A program made the position numbers and the translations under genes. Positions 1-6,714 of a DNA stretch of 8,657 bases are shown in pieces; the stretch's first letter is position 1, and each line of letters starts with the position of its first letter. Source of the DNA: Methylococcaceae bacterium (GTDB lineage Bacteria; Pseudomonadota; Gammaproteobacteria; Methylococcales; Methylococcaceae); contig JAJRDJ010000210.1 in NCBI GenBank assembly GCA_028678445.1, positions 1-8,657 of the forward strand. Direction: 5' to 3'. The notes beneath the pieces are model-generated. The model saw nothing but the letters and a program-made list of their open reading frames with translations, was not told where the DNA came from and did no database searches.

Positions 1-1524
1 CAGCCGGTTGGCCAGGGAGATATTGGCCTTTTCATCGAAGCGCGCCCGCAGCTCGACCACCACTGTCACTTCCTTGCCGGCCTTGGCGGCGCGGAGGAGG
101 GCATCGACGACGGGAGAATTGGCCCCGGTCCGGTAGAGCGTCTGCTTGATGGCGACAACCGCCGGATCATCACCCGCCTGGCGGATCAGCTCGATGATCG
201 GTGAAAAGCTCTCGTAAGGATGGTGCAGCAGGATGTCGCGCTTGCGGATGGCCTCGAACAGATCATGTCCGCCGGCCAGCTCGGCGGGCCCGCCCGCCGT
301 GAATCCGGGGTACTTGAGATCGGGACGGTCGATGAGGTCGTAAACTTCCCGCACCCGGCTGAGATTGACCGGCCCTTGCACCTTGTACAGACGGTCCTGG
401 CCCAGCCCGAATTGGCCGAGCAGGTAATCGACGATCTGGTCCGGGCAGTTCTCGGCAACTTCCAGCCGCACCTCGTCGCCGTAATTGCGGCTGCTGAGTT
501 CGCCTTCCAGCGCGCGCAAGAGATCGTCGATTTCCTCCTCGTCCAGATACATTTCGCTGTTGCGGGTCACCCGGAACTGGTACAGATCCTTGACCTTGAC
601 CCCGTGGAACAGCTCGCCGACAAAGGCATGGATGATGGACGACAGGAACACGAAATCATGCGGCCCGCTGCCGGTTTCCTTCGCCGGCAACCGGATGATG
701 CGCGGGAGTGAGCGTGGCGCCTGCAGGATGGCCAGATCGATCTCCCGGCCGAAGGCATCCTTGCCTGCCAGCGAGATGATGAAGTTGAGGCTTTTGTTGA
801 GGATGCGGGGAAACGGGTGGGCGGGGTCGAGCCCAATGGGGCTGAGAATCGGCATCAACTGCTCGTTGAAAAAACTTTTCAGCCAGGTGTGCTGTACGTC
901 GGTCCACTGGGCCCGGCGGACGAAGCGGATGCCTTCCGACTCCAGCAAGGGCAGCATGACTGCGTTGAGAACCCGGTACTGTTCCGCCACCAGCACATGG
1001 GCCCGATCGCAAATCGCGGTCAAGGTCTCCTGCGGCGTCAGGTTGTCGGGTTCGGTGCGGGTCGCGCCCAGTTCGGCGCGCTGGATAAGCCCCGCCGCTC
1101 GCACCTCGAAAAACTCGTCCAGGTTCGAGCAGGAAATGCAGAGGAAATTGAGCCGCTCCAGCAACGGCGTTCGCTCATCCTTGGCCTGTTCCAGTACCCG
1201 GCGGTTGAATTCCAGGAGACTCAATTCCTGGTTAATGTAATAGCGGCCATCCGTCAGGTCGACGGCGCCCGGTTCGGTGGCAACGGAAGCGACGGCACCG
1301 GTGGTTCCAGCGCCCGTTTGCACGGCGTTCTGCTCCACCTCGCCTGCCATATATTGGGCGGCACGAATCATGCGGGTCGCCTTGGACTTGCCGAAGCCCG
1401 GAATCTTGATCAACTGTTCCACATCCGCATTGGCCAGTTCCTGGACCGAAAAGATGCCATGCTCGGCGAGGATGGTGCGGGTGGTCTTGCCGATGCCCTT
1501 GATGTGTCTGCTGGTGGTAGCCAA
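1..1524 (-). CDS. ppk1: Polyphosphate kinase 1 with N-terminal helix-hairpin-helix extension (partial, C-terminus beyond window)
   Basis: PPK1 reversibly transfers the terminal phosphate of ATP to polyphosphate. The frame is open from 1524 to base 1 (508 residues seen; the family is usually about 690-740), so the C-terminal domains, including the autophosphorylated histidine, lie outside. Residues 89 onward match the family: YINQELSLLEFNR, SNLDEFFEVR, HPFPRILNKSLNF, and VVELRARFDEKANI at the window edge. Residues about 8-57 form two helix-hairpin-helix motifs (KGIGKTTRTIL and IPGFGKSKATRMI), joined to the kinase by an Ala/Gly/Thr-rich linker (about 60-88). The extension is not part of the classical N-H-C1-C2 architecture. 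The start is uncertain. TTG 1524 includes both motifs but has no clear ribosome binding site. ATG 1371 has AAGG at good spacing but cuts the second motif. TTG 1560 is also in frame. Kinase identity is sure; the fusion is seen as an uninterrupted frame. msrB lies upstream on the same strand. Confidence 0.93.
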   Translation of the reverse strand, partial: MATTSRHIKGIGKTTRTILAEHGIFSVQELANADVEQLIKIPGFGKSKATRMIRAAQYMAGEVEQNAVQTGAGTTGAVASVATEPGAVDLTDGRYYINQELSLLEFNRRVLEQAKDERTPLLERLNFLCISCSNLDEFFEVRAAGLIQRAELGATRTEPDNLTPQETLTAICDRAHVLVAEQYRVLNAVMLPLLESEGIRFVRRAQWTDVQHTWLKSFFNEQLMPILSPIGLDPAHPFPRILNKSLNFIISLAGKDAFGREIDLAILQAPRSLPRIIRLPAKETGSGPHDFVFLSSIIHAFVGELFHGVKVKDLYQFRVTRNSEMYLDEEEIDDLLRALEGELSSRNYGDEVRLEVAENCPDQIVDYLLGQFGLGQDRLYKVQGPVNLSRVREVYDLIDRPDLKYPGFTAGGPAELAGGHDLFEAIRKRDILLHHPYESFSPIIELIRQAGDDPAVVAIKQTLYRTGANSPVVDALLRAAKAGKEVTVVVELRARFDEKANISLANRL

Positions 1525-1574
1525 TGGTGTATCCGTTCGCGCGCGGGTGGGAGTGGGCAATGATACCGCAGCAT

Positions 1575-1655
1575 GTAGTCTCGATGGAGCGGAGCGGAAT
1601 CGAGGGTGGGGTAGAGGCTGAGTTCCCGGATTCCGCGTTGCTCCCTTCAAGCTAC
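1575..1655. repeat. Degenerate palindromic repeat between msrB and ppk1
   Basis: The left arm begins GTAG and carries GATGGAGCGGAGCGGAATC (1583-1601). The right arm carries GGATTCCGC (1628-1636), then GCTCCCTTCAAGCTAC up to 1655. Reverse-complemented, the right arm aligns with the left over about 30 bases: both read GTAG, then GGAGC, then GCGGAATC, then GGG, with a few mismatches. The two arms flank a short G-rich spacer. The left arm alone can also fold (CTCGAT with ATCGAG). This resembles dispersed REP-like repeats with GTAG...GCGGAATCCGGG ends that I recall from proteobacterial genomes, but that match is from memory. It sits in the msrB-ppk1 gap, where it could act on mRNA stability or partial termination; that role is inference. 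Confidence 0.55.
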
Positions 1656-1666
1656 GTTGCCGGAAG

Positions 1667-2125
1667 TCAGTCGCTGAACCGGCTCAGAAATTCGTCATAA
1701 CCCTCATCAGCCAGCCGCTCCGCGGGAATGAACCGGATCGCCGCCGAATTGATGCAGTAACGCAGCCCGGTCGGGGCTGGGCCATCGTTGAAAACATGAC
1801 CGAGGTGCGAATCCGCATGCTTGCTCCGGACCTCGGTTCGCACCGACAAGAGTGAACGATCCGTCCGGCAGACGATATTGTCCGCCACCAGCGGCCGGCT
1901 GAAACTGGGCCAGCCCGTGCCCGAATCAAATTTGTCGAGCGAGCTGAACAGCGGTTCACCCGACACGACATCGACATAAATGCCTTCCGCATGGTTATCC
2001 CAGTAAGGATTCCGGAAAGGCCGTTCCGTGCCATCGGTCTGCGTGATGCGGAATTGCTCATCGCTCAGGGCGGCGCGAAGCTCCTCCGGAGTGGGTTTTT
2101 TGAAACAGGAACAATCCCAGGACAT
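1667..2125 (-). CDS. msrB: Peptide-methionine (R)-S-oxide reductase, zinc-less form
   Basis: It reduces the R epimer of methionine sulfoxide in proteins, using thioredoxin-type reductants. The 152-residue product spans the whole SelR/MsrB fold: FRNPYWDNHAEGIY, GTGWPSF (69-75), HLGHVFNDGP, and the catalytic motif RYCINS with Cys124. The usual zinc-binding CxxC pairs are absent (VVSGEPLF and KHADSHLGH stand in their place). Cys86 (NIVCRTD) is a candidate resolving cysteine, and Cys5 and Cys7 form an N-terminal CxC. No signal peptide is seen, so it is probably cytoplasmic. ATG 2125 is chosen over upstream ATG 2155 because GGAGGAG lies 7 bases before it. It is divergent from the B12 receptor unit and upstream of ppk1 on the same strand, 142 bases away, so co-transcription is possible but unproven. 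Confidence 0.95.
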   Translation of the reverse strand: MSWDCSCFKKPTPEELRAALSDEQFRITQTDGTERPFRNPYWDNHAEGIYVDVVSGEPLFSSLDKFDSGTGWPSFSRPLVADNIVCRTDRSLLSVRTEVRSKHADSHLGHVFNDGPAPTGLRYCINSAAIRFIPAERLADEGYDEFLSRFSD

Positions 2126-2132
2126 GGCGTAT

Positions 2133-2139
2133 CTCCTCC
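2133..2139 (-). promoter_or_regulatory. Ribosome binding site of msrB
   Basis: On the minus strand this reads GGAGGAG, with 7 bases to the ATG at 2125. It decides the start in favour of MSWDCSC over the in-frame upstream ATG, which would place the site inside the coding region. Confidence 0.85.
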
Positions 2140-2292
2140 GGTTAATGGGGTTCATTTTTCTTTCTGGATTGAGTGGACGAGAGCCGGGTCATCCTTGATC
2201 TGGCCGCGCCTAATTGACTTTCACGGGCCTCGCAAAGTTCAGGGATACCCTTGACCCAGGCCCTGACATGGCCGGTCCAGGCGGGGCAATTC

Positions 2293-2301
2293 TGCTAAAC
2301 T
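2293..2301 (+). promoter_or_regulatory. Probable extended -10 promoter of the riboswitch/B12 receptor transcript
   Basis: TGCTAAACT gives a TGn extension and a -10 hexamer TAAACT (4 of 6 consensus bases). Transcription would start near 2308, a few bases before the first aptamer stem, which is the expected geometry. No good -35 hexamer lies at normal spacing; CTGACA at 2263-2268 is too far away. The positional fit is the main support. Confidence 0.4.
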
Positions 2302-2312
2302 GCGTCCGCTTT

Positions 2313-2497
2313 CGAGGTGCCCAGGGTGTTTCACAGCCCTGGGATAAACGGGAAGCCGGTGCGGAGTAATCCCAGTCCGGCGCTGCCCCCGCAACGGTAA
2401 ACCGGTAAACGCTTGCCAATCCAGCCACTGTGCCTGATGCATGGGAAGGCGGCAAGCCTGGCTTCAAGCCACCGGTGAGCCCGGATACCGGCCCCGG
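2313..2497 (+). ncRNA. Cobalamin (adenosylcobalamin-type) riboswitch aptamer
   Basis: Conserved elements of the cobalamin riboswitch appear in the right order: GGTGCC near the 5' end (2316-2321), GGGAAGCCGGTG (2350-2361), GCGCTGCCCCCGCAACGG ending at 2397 and followed by TAA, the B12 box halves AGCCACTG (2423-2430) and GGGAAGGC (2443-2450), and GTGAGCCCGG (2475-2484) closing the fold. This family binds a cobalamin in the nascent leader and lowers expression of B12 uptake or synthesis genes. Here it lies upstream of a BtuB-type receptor on the same strand, so high B12 should repress uptake. The aptamer boundaries are approximate. Confidence 0.95.
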
Positions 2498-2645
2498 AAC
2501 GACCAACCGACCGTTGCGGAGGGCAGCGCCGGCTCGATGTCCGTGGCTGGCAGTTCCCGCCGTTTCCGTCGATCCGCTGTTCTCTCTGCAATATTTTCTA
2601 GGCCGTGCGGGTGTGCCCGGCTTCCCGGAAAGCAGAATACAGCCA
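2498..2645 (+). promoter_or_regulatory. Riboswitch expression platform and btuB leader
   Basis: Bases 2511-2532 (CCGTTGCGG, A, GGGCAGCGCCGG) are complementary to aptamer bases 2377-2397 with only one bulged A. This segment could therefore compete with the conserved ligand-binding core. It could alternatively pair with CGCTGTTCTC (2575-2584), giving ten base pairs including two G-U. No classical hairpin plus T-run is present; TATTTTCT follows near 2591. The ribosome binding region before ATG 2646 is weak (GGAAAG at 2628-2633), and its CGGAAA can pair with TTTCCG near 2562-2567. Which structure is the off state cannot be decided by eye. Confidence 0.55.
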
Positions 2646-4529
2646 ATGAAGCGAACCTATTTTCCCATTTTATTCTTGAGCCTGAGCGCTCATTCCGTCT
2701 TTGTTTTCGCCGCCGAGGACGCGGTGCCGGAACTGGAAACCATGATTGTTACAGCCAACCGTTACGAATCATCCGAACGGGAATCAGGCACATCAATCAC
2801 CGTCATCACCGCCGATGAGATCAAGAAACGGCAATTGCTGACTGTCGCCGACATCATGCGGCTAGTGCCCGGCCTCGACGTGATCAACAGCGGCGGCATG
2901 GGGCGCATGACCAATGTCTACACACGCGGCGCTGGCTCCGGCCAGACCCTGGTGCTGATCGATCAGGTGGAAATGAACGACCCTGCTTCCCCGGTAGGAT
3001 CCTTCGATTTTGCCAATTTGATGGTCGACAATATCGAACGCATCGAAATCCTGCGTGGCGGCGAGAGTGCCCTGTATGGCTCCGAGGCTATCGGCGGCGT
3101 CATCAACATCGTCACCAAGAAAGGGCAGGGTGCCCCCAAGTTCGGTTTGTCCGCGCAAGGCGGCAGCTACGACACCTTCAAAGTGCTCGGCACGGCGTCC
3201 GGAGAACTGGATGACTTCAATTACTCCACCACCGCCAGCACGACGGAGACCCATGGCTTCTCGGCGGCCGACTCGCTCTGGGGCAACCCCGAGCGGGACT
3301 GGTACCGCAACGCCACCTTCGATGGCCGCGCCGGCTACAAGCCGCTGGATGAACTCGATTTTGGCGTCAACCTTCGTTACAACCACGGCAAGAACGCGCT
3401 CGATTACATGCTCGGCAACAACCCCGTTCACCCGAATGCGCCCGTCGATGCCCTTCATTACACCGGCACGACCGGCGAGCTGTTTACCCGGGGCTTCACC
3501 CATTTCAAGCTGCTGGACAATCTCTGGGAACAAACACTGGGCGTGGGCTACAGCGAGACCAACCGGGACTATAGCAACTGGGATCCCAGCCTGCCCTATG
3601 ACCTGTCCGGTGATTATCTGGGCATGAAGCTCAAGGGCGACTGGCAGCATATTTTCCATCTGCACAAGGACAATACCCTCATGCTGGGCCTGGAGAACGA
3701 AGAAGACTGGCTGGAGAATCAGAGCGAAGGCATCGGCACAAAGAGCTTCAACACCCAGGGTTATTACCTGTCGGATAAGTTCACGCTCTTCGACCGCTCG
3801 TTCACCACCGCCTCGGTCCGTTATGCCGAAAACAACATTTCTGGCAGCAAAGTCACCTGGAGTCTTACCGAAGCGGTGCTGATCGATGAAACCGGCAGCA
3901 AGCTCAAGGGCAACATAGGGACCGGCTTCAAGGTGCCGACGCTCTATGAACTCTACGCCCCGTTTTTTGGCAACCGCGATCTAAAACCGGAGACCAGCCT
4001 GAACTGGGATGTGGGGTTTGAGCAGGGCTTCCTGAATCAGACCATCCAGTTCGGCGCAACCTTCTTCTCGAATCAGTTCAACAACCTGATTCAGGCCGCC
4101 CCCCCGTTGTGGATCGCCGAAAACATCAATAGCGCCACCGCGAAAGGCGTGGAGGCGTTCTTCCAGGTCACGCCCATCGAGGATCTCATGCTGCGGGGCA
4201 ATTACACCTACAACAACACGCTGGACGAAGATACCGGCGAACCCTTGGTCAACCGCCCCCGCAACAAGGGCAATTTCGAAGCCAATTACCGGTTTCTGAA
4301 AGATGCCGATGTGAACTTCATGGTCATCGCCGTCGGTGAAAAGGACGGTGTGCTCGGCACCCGGGTGCCTGCCTACGCTATCGCCAATCTGGCCGGCAGC
4401 TACCAGGTCAATCCGTACGTTAAACTGTTTGCCCGCATCGACAATCTGTTCGACAAGCAATTCCAGGAAGTCTATGGCTACGGCACTACCCGCATCGCGG
4501 GGTTTGGCGGGGTAACGCTCACGTATTGA
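2646..4529 (+). CDS. btuB: TonB-dependent vitamin B12 receptor, BtuB-like
   Basis: This is an outer-membrane receptor that binds cobalamin and imports it using TonB energy. The 627-residue product begins with a signal peptide (about 1-23, hydrophobic core YFPILFLSLSAHSVFVFA). A TonB box region follows (ETMIVTANRYE, 31-41), then a plug domain (about 45-158) with TRGAGSGQTLVLID and RIEILRGGESALYGSEAIGG. A 22-strand-type barrel fills the rest and ends with an aromatic C-terminal residue (GGVTLTY), as outer-membrane assembly requires. LYELYAPFFGNRDLKPETS is the typical receptor signature in the barrel. The length is close to E. coli BtuB (about 614 residues). ATG 2646 is chosen because the frame upstream runs through the riboswitch leader and lacks a signal peptide. 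B12 specificity rests mainly on the riboswitch; the fold alone would not exclude another substrate. No periplasmic or ABC partners lie in the window. Confidence 0.92.
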   Translation: MKRTYFPILFLSLSAHSVFVFAAEDAVPELETMIVTANRYESSERESGTSITVITADEIKKRQLLTVADIMRLVPGLDVINSGGMGRMTNVYTRGAGSGQTLVLIDQVEMNDPASPVGSFDFANLMVDNIERIEILRGGESALYGSEAIGGVINIVTKKGQGAPKFGLSAQGGSYDTFKVLGTASGELDDFNYSTTASTTETHGFSAADSLWGNPERDWYRNATFDGRAGYKPLDELDFGVNLRYNHGKNALDYMLGNNPVHPNAPVDALHYTGTTGELFTRGFTHFKLLDNLWEQTLGVGYSETNRDYSNWDPSLPYDLSGDYLGMKLKGDWQHIFHLHKDNTLMLGLENEEDWLENQSEGIGTKSFNTQGYYLSDKFTLFDRSFTTASVRYAENNISGSKVTWSLTEAVLIDETGSKLKGNIGTGFKVPTLYELYAPFFGNRDLKPETSLNWDVGFEQGFLNQTIQFGATFFSNQFNNLIQAAPPLWIAENINSATAKGVEAFFQVTPIEDLMLRGNYTYNNTLDEDTGEPLVNRPRNKGNFEANYRFLKDADVNFMVIAVGEKDGVLGTRVPAYAIANLAGSYQVNPYVKLFARIDNLFDKQFQEVYGYGTTRIAGFGGVTLTY

Positions 4530-4678
4530 CCAGAGCAGCCCTGGCAATTGGAATGACAATCGCAGTTGCGGCCTACCCCGTTAAAATGAGAGACTCCGCC
4601 CTCGCAAGGGGGGGATGACTCCCGGATTCCGGCGACTCAGAATGGTTTTCTGGAAACCTTACCCCGCTACAAGCGCCT
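4530..4678. other. Gap between btuB and tRNA-Leu, no gene seen
   Basis: No open frame of coding character is visible. Small stems occur (CCAG with CTGG just after the btuB stop; CCCT with AGGG near 4599-4610; GGGA with TCCC near 4612-4623), but none is followed by a T-run, so no btuB terminator is called. TAAAAT at 4582-4587 resembles a -10 hexamer for the tRNA, but no -35 lies at normal spacing. Confidence 0.4.
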
Positions 4679-4766
4679 GCCTCGGTGGTGAAATTGGTAG
4701 ACACACGGGACTTAAAATCCCGCGACCTCAACAGTCGTGCCGGTTCGACCCCGGCCCGAGGCACCA
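4679..4766 (+). tRNA. tRNA-Leu (anticodon UAA), with encoded CCA
   Basis: The acceptor stem GCCTCGG (4679-4685) pairs perfectly with CCGAGGC (4756-4762), followed by discriminator A and an encoded CCA (4764-4766). The anticodon stem CGGGA/TCCCG encloses loop CTTAAAA, with anticodon TAA at 4713-4715, reading UUA and, by wobble, UUG. The long variable arm (near GACCTCAACAGTCG) is typical of class II leucine tRNAs. The T-loop reads GGTTCGACCCC. No duplicated 3' end was seen nearby that would suggest use as an integration site. Confidence 0.97.
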
Positions 4767-4854
4767 AACAAGCCTTCGTTCTTATCGACCAAGGCCCACG
4801 CTTTAACGAGTTTAGAAAATCTATAGCTCTCAGGCTTCAATTTGGCCGAAGGGC

Positions 4855-5430
4855 TCAATCGCCAGATGAGTTCGAGGCCCGGTAAAAACGTGAACCCCAG
4901 GTCACGACATACAACACACCACTCACCAGCGTGGTGAGGGTTACCAGAATCAGCAGGGCCTGGACCATCGCAGTGGGAATGGGCAGGATGCCGGGGCTGA
5001 GCAAAATAGCGAATACCAGCACTAACTGGCTCAGCGTATTGAGCTTGCTGATCCGGGAGGGCTGGCCATCAAATGGTTCCGTCAGGAAATAGCTTCCCAC
5101 GGCGCCCAGAAAAATCACCAGATCACGTAACACTACCAATACCGCAAGCCAGACCGGCAGTACACCCAGCCAGGCAAGACAGATGAAGCTTGATCCGAGC
5201 AATAGTTTGTCGGCCACGGGATCGAGAAAGGACCCTAGCCGTGATTGCCAGCCATAATGACGGGCCAGAAAGCCATCCACCCCATCGGACAGGCCGGCGA
5301 TCGTGAACCAGACGATGGCCCGCCCAAAGTCATGCTTCAGTATTGCTTCGATGACCGGCAATACCAGCAGAATCCGGGCTAGGGAAATGATGTTGGGGAT
5401 GTGGCGAGGACTCAAGGGGGCCTCCGGCAT
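4855..5430 (-). CDS. pgsA: CDP-alcohol phosphatidyltransferase (phosphatidylglycerophosphate synthase-like)
   Basis: This inner-membrane enzyme joins a CDP-activated lipid to an alcohol, most likely glycerol-3-phosphate, on the path to phosphatidylglycerol and cardiolipin. The family signature is complete: D49, D52-G53, A56-R57, G66, D70 and D74 in SDGVDGFLAR...GSFLDPVADK. These aspartates bind the catalytic metals. About five or six hydrophobic segments are visible (near 13-31, 36-47, 77-116, 134-148, 157-178). The 191-residue length fits. ATG 5430 is used here. TTG 5457, right after an in-frame stop, would add nine residues (MAHDNNNNL). Neither start has a strong ribosome binding site. It is divergent from purM, and its 3' end faces the tRNA. 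The alcohol substrate is inferred; related enzymes use other alcohols, so the symbol is tentative. Confidence 0.88.
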   Translation of the reverse strand: MPEAPLSPRHIPNIISLARILLVLPVIEAILKHDFGRAIVWFTIAGLSDGVDGFLARHYGWQSRLGSFLDPVADKLLLGSSFICLAWLGVLPVWLAVLVVLRDLVIFLGAVGSYFLTEPFDGQPSRISKLNTLSQLVLVFAILLSPGILPIPTAMVQALLILVTLTTLVSGVLYVVTWGSRFYRASNSSGD

Positions 5431-5650
5431 CAAATTGTTATTATTGTCATGAGCCAATCAAATCCACGCCCAAACCAAAAATGCGGACGGCGATAATGGT
5501 ATGTCACCCTCGTTGTTGCGTCGAAGTGGCCTGCGGCCATGTAAAATAGCACAAATAATCTGGATACTACCTGAGGGTAAAGGCCCGGGAATCCGCTAAT
5601 TTTCCTACCGTCCCGTCGGGTTGGCCGGTGTTATACATGCGAGCATCATC

Positions 5651-6706
5651 TTGAGTTCCACACTTTCCGAAGAGTCCCTCGATTACCGCAGCGCCGGGGT
5701 GGATATCGATGCCGGTAATGCGCTGGTCGAGCGTATCAAGCCGGTGGCGGCCCGCACTCGCATCCCCGGCGTGCTGGCTGGCCTGGGCGGATTCGGTTCC
5801 CTTTTTGAACTGCCGGTCGATCGGTATCGCCAGCCAGTGCTGGTGGCGGGCACGGACGGCGTTGGTACCAAGCTGAAGCTGGCCATCGAGACCGGACGGC
5901 ATGACAGCGTGGGGATCGATCTGGTCGCCATGTGCGTCAACGATCTCATCGTGCAGGGTGCGGAGCCGTTGTTTTTCCTGGATTATTATGCGACCGGCAA
6001 GCTTGATGTGGCTGTGGCCGCTGCGGTAATCGAGGGCATCGGCAAGGGTTGTGAGCTTGCGGGTTGTGCCTTGGTGGGTGGGGAAACCGCCGAGATGCCG
6101 GGTATGTACGCAGCAGGTGATTATGATCTGGCCGGCTTCTGTGTCGGCGTGGTGGAAAAGAGCGAGATTCTGGATGGCTCCAGGGTTAATGCCGGTGATC
6201 GCCTGATTGGCCTTGCGTCCTCCGGACCGCATTCCAACGGCTACTCGCTGATCAGGAAAATCCTCGATCGCGCCGGCGGCGGGGCGGAACAGTTGCTCGA
6301 CGGGCGTCCATTGATCGAATGGCTGATGGCGCCAACGCGTATTTATGTCAAACCCCTGCTATCACTTATCGCGACGATTCCGGTGCACGCCCTGGCGCAT
6401 ATCACCGGCGGCGGCATCACTGAGAATCTTCCCAGGGTTATGCCGCAAGGCACGGCGGCGCGCATCGACTTGAGCGCCTGGCCACGGCCGCCCGTGTTTG
6501 ACTGGCTCAAACAGCGGGGCAGGGTGGCCGAGGCCGAGATGCTCAAGACATTCAACTGCGGCATCGGCATGATCGTCTGTGTCGCGCCCGGGGACGAGTC
6601 CAGGGTGCTGGAAACCCTCCGCGCGGCGGGCGAGCAGGCCTGGCCCATCGGTGAGATCATCCCTGGCCACGGCGATCCGGCCGTCACCTATCAAATGACC
6701 TGGTAA
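5651..6706 (+). CDS. purM: Phosphoribosylformylglycinamidine cyclo-ligase (AIR synthetase)
   Basis: It closes the imidazole ring, turning FGAM into AIR with ATP, in de novo purine synthesis in the cytoplasm. The 351-residue product matches the whole PurM family (E. coli about 345). It shows AGVDIDAGNALV (15-26), the nucleotide-binding loop GTDGVGTKLKLA (67-78), MCVNDLIVQGAEPLFFLDYY (94-113), GGETAEMPGMY (143-153), SSGPHSNGYS (190-199), HITGGGITENLPR (250-262) and FNCGIGM (301-307). No in-frame ATG exists near the N-terminus. TTG 5651 gives the family-like start (SSTLSEESLDYRSAGVD) and TTG 5621 is the only longer option. Neither has a clear ribosome binding site. No PurR-type palindrome (ACGCAAACGTTTGCGT-like) is seen upstream. 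purN, a common downstream partner, is absent; a glycosyltransferase follows after 8 bases. Confidence 0.96.
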   Translation: MSSTLSEESLDYRSAGVDIDAGNALVERIKPVAARTRIPGVLAGLGGFGSLFELPVDRYRQPVLVAGTDGVGTKLKLAIETGRHDSVGIDLVAMCVNDLIVQGAEPLFFLDYYATGKLDVAVAAAVIEGIGKGCELAGCALVGGETAEMPGMYAAGDYDLAGFCVGVVEKSEILDGSRVNAGDRLIGLASSGPHSNGYSLIRKILDRAGGGAEQLLDGRPLIEWLMAPTRIYVKPLLSLIATIPVHALAHITGGGITENLPRVMPQGTAARIDLSAWPRPPVFDWLKQRGRVAEAEMLKTFNCGIGMIVCVAPGDESRVLETLRAAGEQAWPIGEIIPGHGDPAVTYQMTW

Positions 6707-6714
6707 CGGCAAGA

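Noticed and set aside
220..1563. Plus-strand frames of 163 to 251 codons opposite ppk1
   Set aside because: The minus strand encodes continuous, highly conserved PPK1; the plus frames are its shadows and show no family motifs.
2430..2645. In-frame upstream extension of the btuB frame from ATG 2430
   Set aside because: It runs through the riboswitch aptamer and leader and would bury the signal peptide 72 residues inside the protein. ATG 2646 gives a normal export signal.
2862..3665. Long minus-strand frame inside btuB (267 codons)
   Set aside because: It is the antisense shadow of a clear receptor gene in GC-rich DNA. Its composition is Val/Ala/Gly-rich with no recognisable domain and no ribosome binding site of note.
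4763..4854. Possible attachment site or AT-rich island boundary after the tRNA-Leu
   Set aside because: No direct repeat of the tRNA 3' end, no integrase and no foreign-looking genes follow; the next gene is a housekeeping phospholipid enzyme.
5528..5547. Palindrome TGGCCTGCGGCCA and TAAAAT as a purM operator and promoter
   Set aside because: No -35 hexamer lies at a normal distance from TAAAAT and the palindrome does not match a known purine-repressor site.
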